Shown here piece by piece: positions 42,593 to 50,293 of a DNA stretch of 64,000 nucleotides. The DNA is from Chloroflexota bacterium (GTDB lineage: Bacteria; Chloroflexota; Anaerolineae; Anaerolineales; Villigracilaceae). The DNA lies in NCBI GenBank assembly GCA_021824575.1, contig JAKAKJ010000006.1, forward strand, positions 1-64,000, in the 5' to 3' direction. Position 1 is the first letter of the stretch; each line of letters starts with the position of its first letter. The position numbers and the translations under genes are program-made. The notes under the pieces are model-generated. The model had not been told where the DNA came from. It ran no database searches and saw only the letters and a list, made by a program, of their open reading frames with translations.

Positions 42593-42934
42593 ATGACCGC
42601 AATCGCACAAGCTTCAAAACCGCGCACGGGATTATTGATCTGGCTGATCGTTTCACAACTGTTGGCTGTGGCTTCGCTATTCATCTGGTTTGTCATGGCG
42701 GGGCTTTCCGTCATGGCTTTTGACTCAGGTGAAAGTCCGCAGGCATGGGCGTTCGTAATCGCGGTTTGGTCTTATCCAATTTTCCCCATCGTGATGGCCG
42801 TCGGCGCATGGATCGCGTATGCGCGCCGCAAAAATACACTCGCGACAATTCTGTCCGGCCTGACGTTCGCCGCGCCGGTATTGGTCTATATTGGGTCATG
42901 GATTGCCTCCGCAGCCTGGTTCCTGCAACATTGA
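42593..42934 (+). CDS. Small membrane protein of unknown function
   Basis: 113 residues with three hydrophobic segments (about 15-40, 50-70, 82-108): LLIWLIVSQLLAVASLFIWF, AFVIAVWSYPIFPIVMAVGA and TFAAPVLVYIGSWIASAAW. A good ribosome site GGGAGGAG precedes the ATG. No family is recognised and no catalytic motif is visible. It lies 43 bp after thrB on the same strand and may share its transcript. Confidence 0.65.
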   Translation: MTAIAQASKPRTGLLIWLIVSQLLAVASLFIWFVMAGLSVMAFDSGESPQAWAFVIAVWSYPIFPIVMAVGAWIAYARRKNTLATILSGLTFAAPVLVYIGSWIASAAWFLQH

Positions 42935-42943
42935 GATTGCAAT

Positions 42944-43026
42944 CTTTTTCCCTGCGATCTCCGTGTCTCTGAGGTGAAAATATGCTACACTCGCCACAAC
43001 CATTACCCATGATCCATTAACATCTT
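42944..43026. repeat. Degenerate repeat plus 7-bp-periodic array upstream of the carboxyltransferase gene
   Basis: 42944-42980 (CTGCGATCTCCGTGTCTCTG, then AGGTGAAAA) resembles one arm of the palindrome at 48328-48412. 42999-43026 is a four-unit array ACCATTA CCCATGA, TCCATTA ACATCTT. A -10-like TATGCT lies between them at 42981. Confidence 0.5.
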
Positions 43027-43034
43027 CCCCTACT

Positions 43035-44681
43035 ATGGAAACCATCCAAACCAACATCAACTCCAATAGCCAAGAATTCAAAGCCAACAGCGAACATCAC
43101 CGCGCGCTTGCCAAACTATTGAAGGAACGACTCGCCCTCGTCCGCGCGGGAGGCGGCGAAAAATATCGCAGGCGTCAGGAAGAACAGGGTAAGCTCTTCG
43201 TCCGCGACCGGATCGAACGTTTGCTCGATCCCGGCTCGCCGTTCCTCGAGTTGTCCCCGCTTGCGGCGTGGGATATGTATCCAGACCAGTCGAGCAATGG
43301 CGACTCTCAAGCCGCGCCGGGCGCGGGGATCGTCACCGGCATCGGACGCGTCAGCAATCGCGAAGTTCTGATCATCGCCAACGATGCTACCGTCAAAGGC
43401 GGATCGTATTTTCCGATGACGGTCAAGAAACATTTGCGCGCACAGCAGATCGCCGAAGAGAATCATCTGCCCTGCCTGTATCTCGTCGATTCGGGCGGCG
43501 CGTTCTTGCCGCTTCAAGATGAAGTTTTTCCCGACGTGAATCATTTTGGCCGCATCTTCTACAATCAGGCGCGCATGTCCGCCAAAAAGATTCCGCAGAT
43601 CGCGGCGGTGATGGGCAGTTGCACGGCGGGCGGCGCGTACGTCCCGGCCATGAGCGATGAAGCCATCATCGTCAAGGGTACAGGGACGATTTTTTTGGGC
43701 GGCCCTCCGCTGGTCAAAGCCGCGACCGGTGAAGATGTTTCAGCGGAAGACCTCGGCGGCGCGGACGTCCACACGCGACTCAGCGGTGTTGCAGATCATC
43801 TTGCAGATGATGACGATCATGCAATTCAAATTTTGCGCGACATCGTTGAAACCTTGCAACCTTTAGACTTTCAAACGCATCTCGCCGGACTTGAAGTGGC
43901 CGCACCCGAAGAACCTTTATTCCCCCCTGACGATTTATACGGCATCCTGCCCGCGACTTTCCGTGAGACGTATGATGTGCACGAAATCATCGCACGATTA
44001 GTGGATGGCAGTAAATTCCGTGAATTCAAGGCACGTTATGGCACGACGATTGTCTGCGGGTTCGCGCGCATTCACGGATACCCCGTCGGCATCATCGCCA
44101 ACAATGGCGTCCTGTTCAGCGAGTCCGCGCTCAAGGCGACTCACTTCATTGAGCTGTGTGACCAGCGCGGCATTCCACTTGTGTTTCTGCAAAACATCAC
44201 TGGCTTCATGGTCGGACGTGAAGCCGAAGTCGGCGGCATTGCCAAGGATGGCGCGAAGATGGTTCACGCTGTGGCAACAACGCGTGTACCAAAGTTAACT
44301 GTCGTCATCGGCGGCTCATTCGGCGCGGGCAACTATGCCATGAGCGGTCGCGCCTACGGCTCACGATTTTTATGGATGTGGCCGAATGCGCGCATCTCCG
44401 TCATGGGCGGAGAACAAGCCGCGAATGTTCTGCTGACCATCAAACAAGACCAGCTTGTGCGCGAGGGCAAACCGCAATTATCCAAAGCAGACGCCGACGA
44501 ATTCAAGCGTCCCATTTTGGAGAAATACGAAGATGAAGGCAATCCATATCATTCCACCGCGCGTTTATGGGATGATGGTGTAATCGATCCGGCGGATACA
44601 AGGCAAATTCTTGGTCTGGCTTTATCCGTTGTTTTGAATTCGCCGGTCGAAAAAAATAATTTTGGAGTTTTCAGAATGTAG
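43035..44681 (+). CDS. mccB: Acyl-CoA carboxylase carboxyltransferase subunit, methylcrotonyl-CoA type
   Basis: 548 residues. Two crotonase-like carboxyltransferase halves are present: the N half with [40 protein letters not shown] and [17 protein letters not shown], and the C half with [37 protein letters not shown] and [27 protein letters not shown] and FGRIFYNQA are typical of 3-methylcrotonyl-CoA carboxylase beta rather than propionyl-CoA carboxylase. It carboxylates the acyl-CoA with the biotin-bound CO2 made by the biotin carboxylase at 45841. No Shine-Dalgarno sequence is evident. Two unrelated small genes separate it from its partner subunits. Confidence 0.9.
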   Translation: METIQTNINSNSQEFKANSEHHRALAKLLKERLALVRAGGGEKYRRRQEEQGKLFVRDRIERLLDPGSPFLELSPLAAWDMYPDQSSNGDSQAAPGAGIVTGIGRVSNREVLIIANDATVKGGSYFPMTVKKHLRAQQIAEENHLPCLYLVDSGGAFLPLQDEVFPDVNHFGRIFYNQARMSAKKIPQIAAVMGSCTAGGAYVPAMSDEAIIVKGTGTIFLGGPPLVKAATGEDVSAEDLGGADVHTRLSGVADHLADDDDHAIQILRDIVETLQPLDFQTHLAGLEVAAPEEPLFPPDDLYGILPATFRETYDVHEIIARLVDGSKFREFKARYGTTIVCGFARIHGYPVGIIANNGVLFSESALKATHFIELCDQRGIPLVFLQNITGFMVGREAEVGGIAKDGAKMVHAVATTRVPKLTVVIGGSFGAGNYAMSGRAYGSRFLWMWPNARISVMGGEQAANVLLTIKQDQLVREGKPQLSKADADEFKRPILEKYEDEGNPYHSTARLWDDGVIDPADTRQILGLALSVVLNSPVEKNNFGVFRM

Positions 44682-44712
44682 AAAGTAGTGATTGGAAAGT
44701 GGAGAATGAGCA
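44678..44712. repeat. Five-unit 7-bp-periodic repeat across a gene junction
   Basis: Units GTAGAAA GTAGTGA, TTGGAAA GTGGAGA, ATGAGCA. The array begins at the stop codon of the carboxyltransferase gene (TAG 44679-44681) and reaches the start of the next one, whose ribosome site GGAG it supplies. Confidence 0.6.
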
Positions 44713-44713
44713 A

Positions 44714-45193
44714 ATGAACTATCCTGATTGGCAAAAAACAGTTCCCGACAATATTACTCAAGACTCATTGTGGAAACTTGAAGTATATCGTTTGGGATTG
44801 TTCGTCTCTGATATTGCATGGCAAGATGCACTTGTTTTGAACAAGACTTCATTGACTCGCGACCTCGCTGACCAACTTTATCGCGCCGTTTGCTCGATTT
44901 CCGCGAACATTGCTGAAGGTTATTCCCGCTCAACTGGCAAAGACCGCGCCCGTTTTCTGGAATATTCGCTCGGCTCTGCACGCGAAGCAAGAGATTGGTG
45001 TTTCAAATCCCGACACACTCTGAAAGAAGAAGTTATTAATCATCGCATCAACTTATTGACCCAAATCATCAAAATCTTGAGCGTACTTACTCCTCACCAG
45101 CGTCAAAAAGGAATCCGCGAGGATCACGCCATTTACGAAACTTCGCCACAGCCGTCAGACTCCATCCTCGCTTCAGAGATTTCCCAACCTTAA
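44714..45193 (+). CDS. Four-helix-bundle protein, S23/IVS-related
   Basis: 159 residues from ATG 44714 (GGAG 9 nt upstream; a GTG at 44699 is an alternative start). KLEVYRLGLFVSDIAWQDA, LADQLYRAVCSISANIAEGYSR and RFLEYSLGSAREARDW are diagnostic of the four-helix-bundle family first seen in 23S rRNA intervening sequences and related to the Avd accessory protein of diversity-generating retroelements. No reverse transcriptase or rRNA is nearby. The molecular role of stand-alone members is unknown. It sits inside the carboxylase cluster as an apparent insertion with a 7-bp repeat on each side. Confidence 0.85.
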   Translation: MNYPDWQKTVPDNITQDSLWKLEVYRLGLFVSDIAWQDALVLNKTSLTRDLADQLYRAVCSISANIAEGYSRSTGKDRARFLEYSLGSAREARDWCFKSRHTLKEEVINHRINLLTQIIKILSVLTPHQRQKGIREDHAIYETSPQPSDSILASEISQP

Positions 45194-45194
45194 C

Positions 45195-45222
45195 CCACTC
45201 TTCACTGTCTACTCACTAAATG
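45195..45222. repeat. Four-unit 7-bp-periodic repeat after the four-helix-bundle gene
   Basis: Units CCACTCT TCACTGT, CTACTCA CTAAATG. It starts 2 bp after the stop codon. Confidence 0.6.
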
Positions 45223-45230
45223 GAATTCAC

Positions 45231-45719
45231 ATGACCTTCTCTAAATCATCATCTACTCCTCATCAATTCCTCGCCCAACTCGTTGGCGGATGGGCTGGCA
45301 GGACGCGCACCTGGCTCGAGCCTGAAGGCACGCCGATGGAATCGCAAACGCAGGGCAGCATTCAACTCGTGCTGGACGGCCGCTTCGCGTTGTATCTTTA
45401 TCAAAGTGCACTGGATGGCGAGCCACAACACGGCATCTTCACCTTTGGCTACAACACCACACTCGACCGTTACGAAGCCAGTTGGGTGGACTCATTTCAC
45501 AACAACACCGCCATCATGTTCTGCACGGGCGATGCAAAGCAAAACGGATTTTCGGTCCTGGGCAGTTATCCCGACACCGATGGCGGACCCGATTGGAATT
45601 GGCGCACGGAAGTTGAACTTATTGATAAAGATCATCTCATCATCACATCCTACAACATCAGCCCCGAAGGCAGCGAAGCAAAAGCCGTTGAATCCAAATT
45701 GACACGAGTAAAAAAATGA
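45231..45719 (+). CDS. DUF1579-like protein
   Basis: 162 residues, no signal peptide. FLAQLVGGWAGRTRTWLEPEGTPMESQ followed by a beta-rich body (RFALYLYQSALDGEPQHGIFTFGYN, RYEASWVDSFHNNTAIMF, LIDKDHLIITSYNIS) is the pattern of the DUF1579 family, a small beta-barrel of unknown function. It lies between the four-helix-bundle gene and the biotin carboxylase gene. A palindromic repeat follows. No enzymatic residues can be named. Confidence 0.7.
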   Translation: MTFSKSSSTPHQFLAQLVGGWAGRTRTWLEPEGTPMESQTQGSIQLVLDGRFALYLYQSALDGEPQHGIFTFGYNTTLDRYEASWVDSFHNNTAIMFCTGDAKQNGFSVLGSYPDTDGGPDWNWRTEVELIDKDHLIITSYNISPEGSEAKAVESKLTRVKK

Positions 45720-45729
45720 ATGAAGAGAT

Positions 45730-45829
45730 GTCATTGCGAGGAGGGTGCCCTTGGCAAGCAATCTCCATAAACAATCGGGTAATTGTTATGTGAGATTGCC
45801 ACGACCTGCTACGCAGGTCTCGCAATGAC
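45730..45829. repeat. Palindromic intergenic repeat (GTCATTGCGAG family)
   Basis: 100 bp with outer arms GTCATTGCGAGGAGGGTGCC / GGTCTCGCAATGAC and inner arms GCAATCTC / GAGATTGC. It ends 11 bp before the biotin carboxylase ATG, leaving no Shine-Dalgarno sequence. Confidence 0.8.
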
Positions 45830-45840
45830 ATAAAAAAATT

Positions 45841-47325
45841 ATGTTTAGAAAAATTCTCATTGCCAATCGCGGCGAGATCGCCATCCGAATCATGCGAGCC
45901 TGCAAAGAGCTTGGCATTCAAACTGTCGCGGTCTATTCCGAAGCCGATAAAAATTCCTTGCATGTTCAATTCGCCGACGAATCGATTCTGCTTGGCGCGG
46001 CCGCGCCAAAAGAATCCTATCTGAATATCGACAAGATTATTGATGCCGCCAAGCAGACAAATGCGGATGCGATCCACCCTGGCTACGGATTTTTATCGGA
46101 GAACGCATCCTTCGCCGCCGCAGTGGACTCCGCCAAATTAACTTTTATCGGTCCCTCAGCCGACTCCATCCGCGCGATGGGCGACAAAGCCGAATCAAAA
46201 ATCAGCATGAAGAAAGCGGGCGTGCCCACTGTCCCTGGAGTCGAGGGAATCGAATCAGAAAAAGATTTCAAGAAAGCCGCAAAGGAAATTGGCTATCCCG
46301 TTCTGGTCAAAGCCGCGGCGGGCGGAGGCGGTAAAGGCATGCGCGTGGTCAACACCGAAAGCGAGATGATCGAATCGCTTGAAGCAGCGCGGAGCGAAGC
46401 ACTCAACGCGTTTGGCGACGACCGTGTGTTGATCGAAAAATATCTCCCCAACGCGCATCACATCGAGTTTCAAGTTTTCGGCGATAAGAATGGAAATCTT
46501 GTTCATCTATTTGAGCGCGAATGTTCGGCGCAGAGACGCCACCAAAAAATCATCGAAGAGACTCCTTCGCCATTGCTGACATCAAAACTACGAAAAGAAA
46601 TGGGCGAGGCCGCGGTTGCCGCGGCGAAAGCAGTTGGATATTTCAACGCAGGCACGGTTGAATTCATCGTTGATCCCGACACTTTGAAATTTTATTTCCT
46701 CGAAATGAACACGCGTCTGCAAGTGGAGCATCCGATTACAGAATTTGTTGTCGGACTCGATTTGGTTCAATGGCAAATACGCATCGCGGCGGGAGAAAAG
46801 TTTCCGTTCACTCAAAAAGATTTATTCCAGCGCGGACATGCCATCGAGTGCCGCGTCTACGCTGAAGACCCCGCGGGTGGATTCCTTCCAAGCACAGGCA
46901 GGTTATTGCAATTCATCGAGCCGCGCGGGCCAGGCATTCGAGTCGATTCGGGTTTCGCCGCAGGCAATGAAGTTACGCACTTTTATGATCCATTGCTTGC
47001 CAAGTTGATTGTCGATGGAGAAAACCGCGAGGTCGCTATTCAACGCATGAAAGCCGCGCTGAGCGAATTCGTTGTCCATGGTGTGACAACCAATATTGAT
47101 TTCATGCAATCTGTGTTGGCTCATCCTGATTTTCAAAATGGTGAGGTCACCACGCGTTGGGTAGAGACGAATTTCAATTGGAAACCGTCAGAGCCCACAC
47201 TAGAAATTTTGATTGCCGCCGCGCTAGCGGACCAAACAATCACAAATCCAAAATCTAAAATCTCAAATTCAAATGAGCCTGACCCATATAGTCCGTGGAA
47301 AGCTGCAAGCGGATTTCGTAATTGA
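45841..47325 (+). CDS. Biotin carboxylase subunit of an acyl-CoA carboxylase
   Basis: 494 residues. FRKILIANRGEIAIRIMRACKELG at the start, ATP-grasp with VLVKAAAGGGGKGMRVV, biotin/bicarbonate site with FYFLEMNTRLQVEHPITE, ECSAQRRHQKIIEE, and the C-terminal RVYAEDPAGGFLPSTG are all standard. It carboxylates biotin on the carrier protein with ATP and bicarbonate. The last 30 residues (from ITNPKSKISNSNE) include a 7-bp-periodic repeat and end DPYSPWKAASGFRN, a piece that in one-chain methylcrotonyl-CoA carboxylase alpha subunits leads into the BT and carrier domains. Here it stops 1 bp into the next gene, so the alpha chain is split. Confidence 0.92.
   Translation: MFRKILIANRGEIAIRIMRACKELGIQTVAVYSEADKNSLHVQFADESILLGAAAPKESYLNIDKIIDAAKQTNADAIHPGYGFLSENASFAAAVDSAKLTFIGPSADSIRAMGDKAESKISMKKAGVPTVPGVEGIESEKDFKKAAKEIGYPVLVKAAAGGGGKGMRVVNTESEMIESLEAARSEALNAFGDDRVLIEKYLPNAHHIEFQVFGDKNGNLVHLFERECSAQRRHQKIIEETPSPLLTSKLRKEMGEAAVAAAKAVGYFNAGTVEFIVDPDTLKFYFLEMNTRLQVEHPITEFVVGLDLVQWQIRIAAGEKFPFTQKDLFQRGHAIECRVYAEDPAGGFLPSTGRLLQFIEPRGPGIRVDSGFAAGNEVTHFYDPLLAKLIVDGENREVAIQRMKAALSEFVVHGVTTNIDFMQSVLAHPDFQNGEVTTRWVETNFNWKPSEPTLEILIAAALADQTITNPKSKISNSNEPDPYSPWKAASGFRN
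47239..47273. repeat. Five-unit 7-bp-periodic repeat in the biotin carboxylase 3' end
   Basis: Units ATCACAA ATCCAAA, ATCTAAA ATCTCAA, ATTCAAA, each beginning with AT and ending in AA; read as ITNPKSKISNSN. Confidence 0.65.
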
Positions 47326-47825
47326 TGAAAACGACTTTCGACCAACGCGCAATTGATTTAACGTCCAACGGCAAGAATTACAAGGCCGTGCTGGACGACC
47401 AAACTGTTGACATTGAAATTGTCCACGCTGAAAATGGCAAATTGGATTTGCTGATTGACGGCAATCATGTCATCGCTTATGTTTCGTCGGATGGTGCAAA
47501 ACGCTGGGTGACGGTCAACGGTCGAACGTTCGTGTTGACCAAATCGTCGGGAACGGCATCAGACTCAAAGAACAGGCGAAGCAGCGCGGGAGGTGAGCAC
47601 GCGTCAGAATTGGCCGCGCCGATGCCGGGTCAGGTGCGAAGCGTCAACGTCAGCGAAGGAGACGCAGTCAGCAAAGGTCAGACCCTTTTGGTGCTGGAAG
47701 CCATGAAAATGGAAATCCGCATTCAAGCGCCATTCGACAGCACGGTGAAATCCATTACAGCCAAGGTTGGTCAAACCGTGGAACGCGAACAAATCCTGAT
47801 TGTCGTTGACAAGCTGGAAAGTTAG
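47325..47825 (+). CDS. Biotin carboxyl carrier protein of the acyl-CoA carboxylase
   Basis: 166 residues from ATG 47325, which overlaps the biotin carboxylase stop by one base (TGATG). Residues 1-75 form a beta-rich part like the BT domain that links subunits in methylcrotonyl/propionyl-CoA carboxylases. A Ser/Gly/Lys linker follows, and residues about 90-166 are a biotinyl domain with LAAPMPGQVRSV and the biotin-lysine motif LEAMKMEI (Lys about 127). It carries CO2 between the carboxylase and carboxyltransferase. The last codons and the spacer after the stop consist of a 7-bp-periodic repeat. Confidence 0.9.
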   Translation: MKTTFDQRAIDLTSNGKNYKAVLDDQTVDIEIVHAENGKLDLLIDGNHVIAYVSSDGAKRWVTVNGRTFVLTKSSGTASDSKNRRSSAGGEHASELAAPMPGQVRSVNVSEGDAVSKGQTLLVLEAMKMEIRIQAPFDSTVKSITAKVGQTVEREQILIVVDKLES

Positions 47826-47868
47826 CAAGTTGACTTTCCAACCTTCAAACTTTGCAACTTTCAAACCG
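47813..47868. repeat. Eight-unit 7-bp-periodic repeat after the carrier-protein gene
   Basis: Units GCTGGAA AGTTAGC, AAGTTGA CTTTCCA, ACCTTCA AACTTTG, CAACTTT CAAACCG with no phase slip over 56 bp. The first half is partly inverted in the second (GGAAAGT / ACTTTCC). It ends at the GGAGG of the next gene. Confidence 0.7.
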
Positions 47869-47876
47869 GAGGTCTT

Positions 47877-48329
47877 ATGACTGGCAAATATTTTGACGAA
47901 CTCGAAGTCGGGATGAAATTCAAACATGGCGGGCGCACCGTCACCGAAATGGACAACGTGTTGTTCTCCGCGCTGACGATGAACACACAGCCGCTTCATG
48001 TCAACGAAGATTTTGCATCGAAAACCGAATTTGGTCATCGCCTGGTGAATGGCGTTTTTACGTTTGGTTTGGTCGTCGGTTTGACCGTCCCCGATCTGAC
48101 TGAGGGCACGATTATCGCCAATCTTGGATACGATAAAGTTGTGCATCCGCATCCAGTCTTTCACGGCGACACGATTTATGCCGAGAGCGAGATCATCGAG
48201 AAGCGCGAGTCGAAGTCGAGGCCCGAAGTTGGCATCGTGCGAATCAAATGTTGGGGCAGGAAACCGGACGGTACAATTGTGGTGGAGTTCGAGCGTACAG
48301 CGATGTTTTTCAAGAAACAAAAAAATTAA
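47877..48329 (+). CDS. MaoC-family acyl-CoA hydratase
   Basis: 150 residues of a single hot-dog domain. The hydratase-2 motif is seen around ALTMNTQPLHVNEDFASKTEFGHRLVNG (catalytic Asn/His region), followed by FTFGLVVGL. MaoC proteins add water to enoyl-CoA or mesaconyl-type CoA esters. Strong ribosome site CCGGAGG upstream. It is followed by a CitE-like lyase; in Chloroflexus a MaoC-type mesaconyl-CoA hydratase and a CitE-like lyase work in sequence, so the pair may hydrate and cleave a branched acyl-CoA made by the carboxylase. The substrate is inferred. Confidence 0.85.
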   Translation: MTGKYFDELEVGMKFKHGGRTVTEMDNVLFSALTMNTQPLHVNEDFASKTEFGHRLVNGVFTFGLVVGLTVPDLTEGTIIANLGYDKVVHPHPVFHGDTIYAESEIIEKRESKSRPEVGIVRIKCWGRKPDGTIVVEFERTAMFFKKQKN

Positions 48330-48412
48330 CCACAAAGGCACGAAGGGCACAAAGCTTCTTTGTGCTCACAGAGAAAAAACTTTCTTTGTGTTCTCTGTGA
48401 CTTTGTGGTGAG
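48328..48412. repeat. Palindromic 9-bp-periodic repeat upstream of the lyase gene
   Basis: AACCACAAAGGCACGAAGGG then CACAAAG on the left and CTTTGTGTTCTCTGTGACTT then TGTGGT on the right form an imperfect palindrome. The left arm has 9-bp words (CCACAAAGG, CACGAAGGG). It fills the gap between the MaoC stop and the lyase ribosome site. Confidence 0.7.
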
Positions 48413-48419
48413 GAGAATT

Positions 48420-49289
48420 ATGCATTCACGACGCGCACTTTTATACATGCCCGGTGATGATTGGAAAAAGATCACCAAGTCCATCACGCTTGGCGTGGAC
48501 TGTATTTGCATGGACATGGAAGACGGCGTGGCCATCAATCACAAGGCCGAGGCACGCGCCACAATCGCAAAGGCTTTGCAGGAATTGGATTTTGGCAAAA
48601 GCGAAAAACTGGCGCGCATCAATTCTATTGGATCAGGATTTGAGAAGGAGGATATCGAGGCAGTTTTGCCATTTCATCCTGATGGAATTGTGATTCCAAA
48701 ACTCGAAGATGTAAAACAAATCCAGTGGGCGAGCGAGAACATCGAATCCGCGGAGTTGAGGCACAACTGGCCAGTCAATTCTGTTCGGATTTTGGTGATT
48801 GTCGAAACCGCAAGAGGAATTTTGAATCTAAAGGAAATCGCCTCGCATCCGCGCCTGGACGCGATCATCTTCGGCGGCGAGGATTACGCCGCGTCGGTCG
48901 GCGCGACGCGCACAAAAGACGCGGTCGAATTGCTTTACGCGCGCGAAGCGGTTGTCGCAGCTTGCGCCGCGTTTGAACTTCAAGCGATTGACATCGTGGC
49001 AATTGATTTCAAAGATATCGAAGCTGTGCGAGTTGAATCCGAGTTCGGCGCGCAGCTTGGATTTTCAGGAAAACAAATCATTCACCCCGCACAAGTTGTC
49101 CCGGCGCAGGAGGCGTTCACGCCATCCGATGAAGCCATCGCTTATGCAAAACGAATTGTCGAAACATTCGAAGCCGCTCAAAAATCCGGCGCGGGCGCGT
49201 ACGCACTGGATGGGAAAATGATTGACATGCCGCTGGTCAGGAACGCGCAGAAAGTTTTAGATCGAGCCAAAGCGGCGGGAAAGATGTAA
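48420..49289 (+). CDS. CitE-like (HpcH/HpaI family) acyl-CoA lyase
   Basis: 289 residues from ATG 48420 with GAGGAGA upstream; an earlier in-frame start lies in the repeat and is rejected. RRALLYMPGDDWKKITKSI, DCICMDMEDGVAINHKAEAR, VVIVETARGILNLKEI-type segment (ILVIVETARGILNL) and AIIFGGEDYAASVG are characteristic of malyl/citramalyl-CoA lyases. The Mg2+-binding Glu and Asp are in VETARG and GGEDYA. It likely cleaves or forms a hydroxyacyl-CoA with acetyl-CoA or pyruvate/glyoxylate. Its place after MaoC and the carboxylase suggests the last step of a branched acyl-CoA pathway. Confidence 0.88.
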   Translation: MHSRRALLYMPGDDWKKITKSITLGVDCICMDMEDGVAINHKAEARATIAKALQELDFGKSEKLARINSIGSGFEKEDIEAVLPFHPDGIVIPKLEDVKQIQWASENIESAELRHNWPVNSVRILVIVETARGILNLKEIASHPRLDAIIFGGEDYAASVGATRTKDAVELLYAREAVVAACAAFELQAIDIVAIDFKDIEAVRVESEFGAQLGFSGKQIIHPAQVVPAQEAFTPSDEAIAYAKRIVETFEAAQKSGAGAYALDGKMIDMPLVRNAQKVLDRAKAAGKM

Positions 49290-49337
49290 CGTTCGTCGTT
49301 TACAATATCGGGAAATTTTTTCACGGGAAAATAAATC

Positions 49338-50177
49338 GTGATCTCAATCTTACTTGGCCTCGCCGCCGCCTTCTCATGGGGCGCGGGCGATTTCAGCGGC
49401 GGATTGGCTTCGCGCAAAACAGGCGCATATCGCACGGTAGTGTATGGCGAAGCCATTGGATTAATTCTTTTGCTGCTATTTTCGCTCACGGGTCCGCAGC
49501 CCCTGCCCGATATGACCTCATGGGTTTATGCAGTGATCGCGGGCGCACTGGGAACAGCAGGTATTCTTTTGCTTTACACCGCAATGATCGAAGGCAAGAT
49601 GAGCATCGCCGCGCCGGTGTCCGCTTTGTTGTCCGCGGCGGTGCCGGTATTGGTGGGAATCTTCACCCAAGGCGCGCCCGGTTTGTTGACCTTCATCGGA
49701 TTCGGATTCGCACTGACGGCGGTCTGGCTGGTCTCACAAAACGAGGATGGGATCAAAGACATCTTCTCGCATCTCGCGGACCTGCGCCTGCCTCTGCTGG
49801 CAGGCCTTGGCTTCGGTCTGTACTTTACCTTCATGAACCTTGCAAGCCGTCATGTCATTTTTTGGCCGATTGTTGCCGCGCGCAGTTCGGGACTTGCAGT
49901 CATCGCATTGTTCATCTTATTCCGCCGCGGAGAATGGAGGCCCAGCCGTGCGGCCTGGCCGTTCCTGATCCTCAATGGAACGTTGGACGTCGGCGGGAAT
50001 CTCTTCTACGTTCTCGCCGGACAAGCCGGAAGACTCGATGTTTCCGCTGTGCTCAGTTCGCTCTTTCCCGGTGCGACCGTTCTGCTGGCATCATTGATTC
50101 TGAAAGAACGCATTTCGCGCACACAATGGATCGGCATCGCGGCCGCACTGATTGCCATTGTCCTGTTGACTTTATAG
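49338..50177 (+). CDS. EamA/DMT-family transporter
   Basis: 279 residues with ten hydrophobic helices in two EamA repeats (first from ILLGLAAAFSWGAGDFSGGL, second from LPLLAGLGFGLYFTFMN). The usual SALLSAAVPVLVGIF and SSLFPGATVLLASLILKERISRTQWIGI ends of each repeat are seen. The start is GTG 49338. The family exports amino acids, nucleotide sugars or other metabolites; the substrate is unknown. It precedes the marR regulator on the same strand but with a separate promoter between them. Confidence 0.88.
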   Translation: MISILLGLAAAFSWGAGDFSGGLASRKTGAYRTVVYGEAIGLILLLLFSLTGPQPLPDMTSWVYAVIAGALGTAGILLLYTAMIEGKMSIAAPVSALLSAAVPVLVGIFTQGAPGLLTFIGFGFALTAVWLVSQNEDGIKDIFSHLADLRLPLLAGLGFGLYFTFMNLASRHVIFWPIVAARSSGLAVIALFILFRRGEWRPSRAAWPFLILNGTLDVGGNLFYVLAGQAGRLDVSAVLSSLFPGATVLLASLILKERISRTQWIGIAAALIAIVLLTL

Positions 50178-50232
50178 AAGAATCGAAATTCGCCAGCAGG
50201 CATTTTCTAACATTCCTCTTACTTCCCCGTTC

Positions 50233-50292
50233 TTGACAAAAACTTAACTCGCGCATAAAGTTAAGCCCGCTTAACTAAAAAGAAGGCTTAAC
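50233..50292 (+). promoter_or_regulatory. marR promoter with TTAA-type operator repeats
   Basis: -35 TTGACA (50233-50238) with a possible -10 TAAAGT at 50256-50261 (17-bp spacer). A perfect inverted repeat GTTAAG-CCCG-CTTAAC occupies 50260-50275, a further half-site CTTAAC is at 50243-50248, and another CTTAAC is at 50287-50292, next to the ATG. This is the layout expected of an autoregulated MarR-type repressor. Confidence 0.75.
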
Positions 50293-50293
50293 C

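Noticed and set aside
44699-45193. Four-helix-bundle gene as part of a diversity-generating retroelement
   Set aside because: No reverse transcriptase, template repeat or variable repeat pair was seen nearby.
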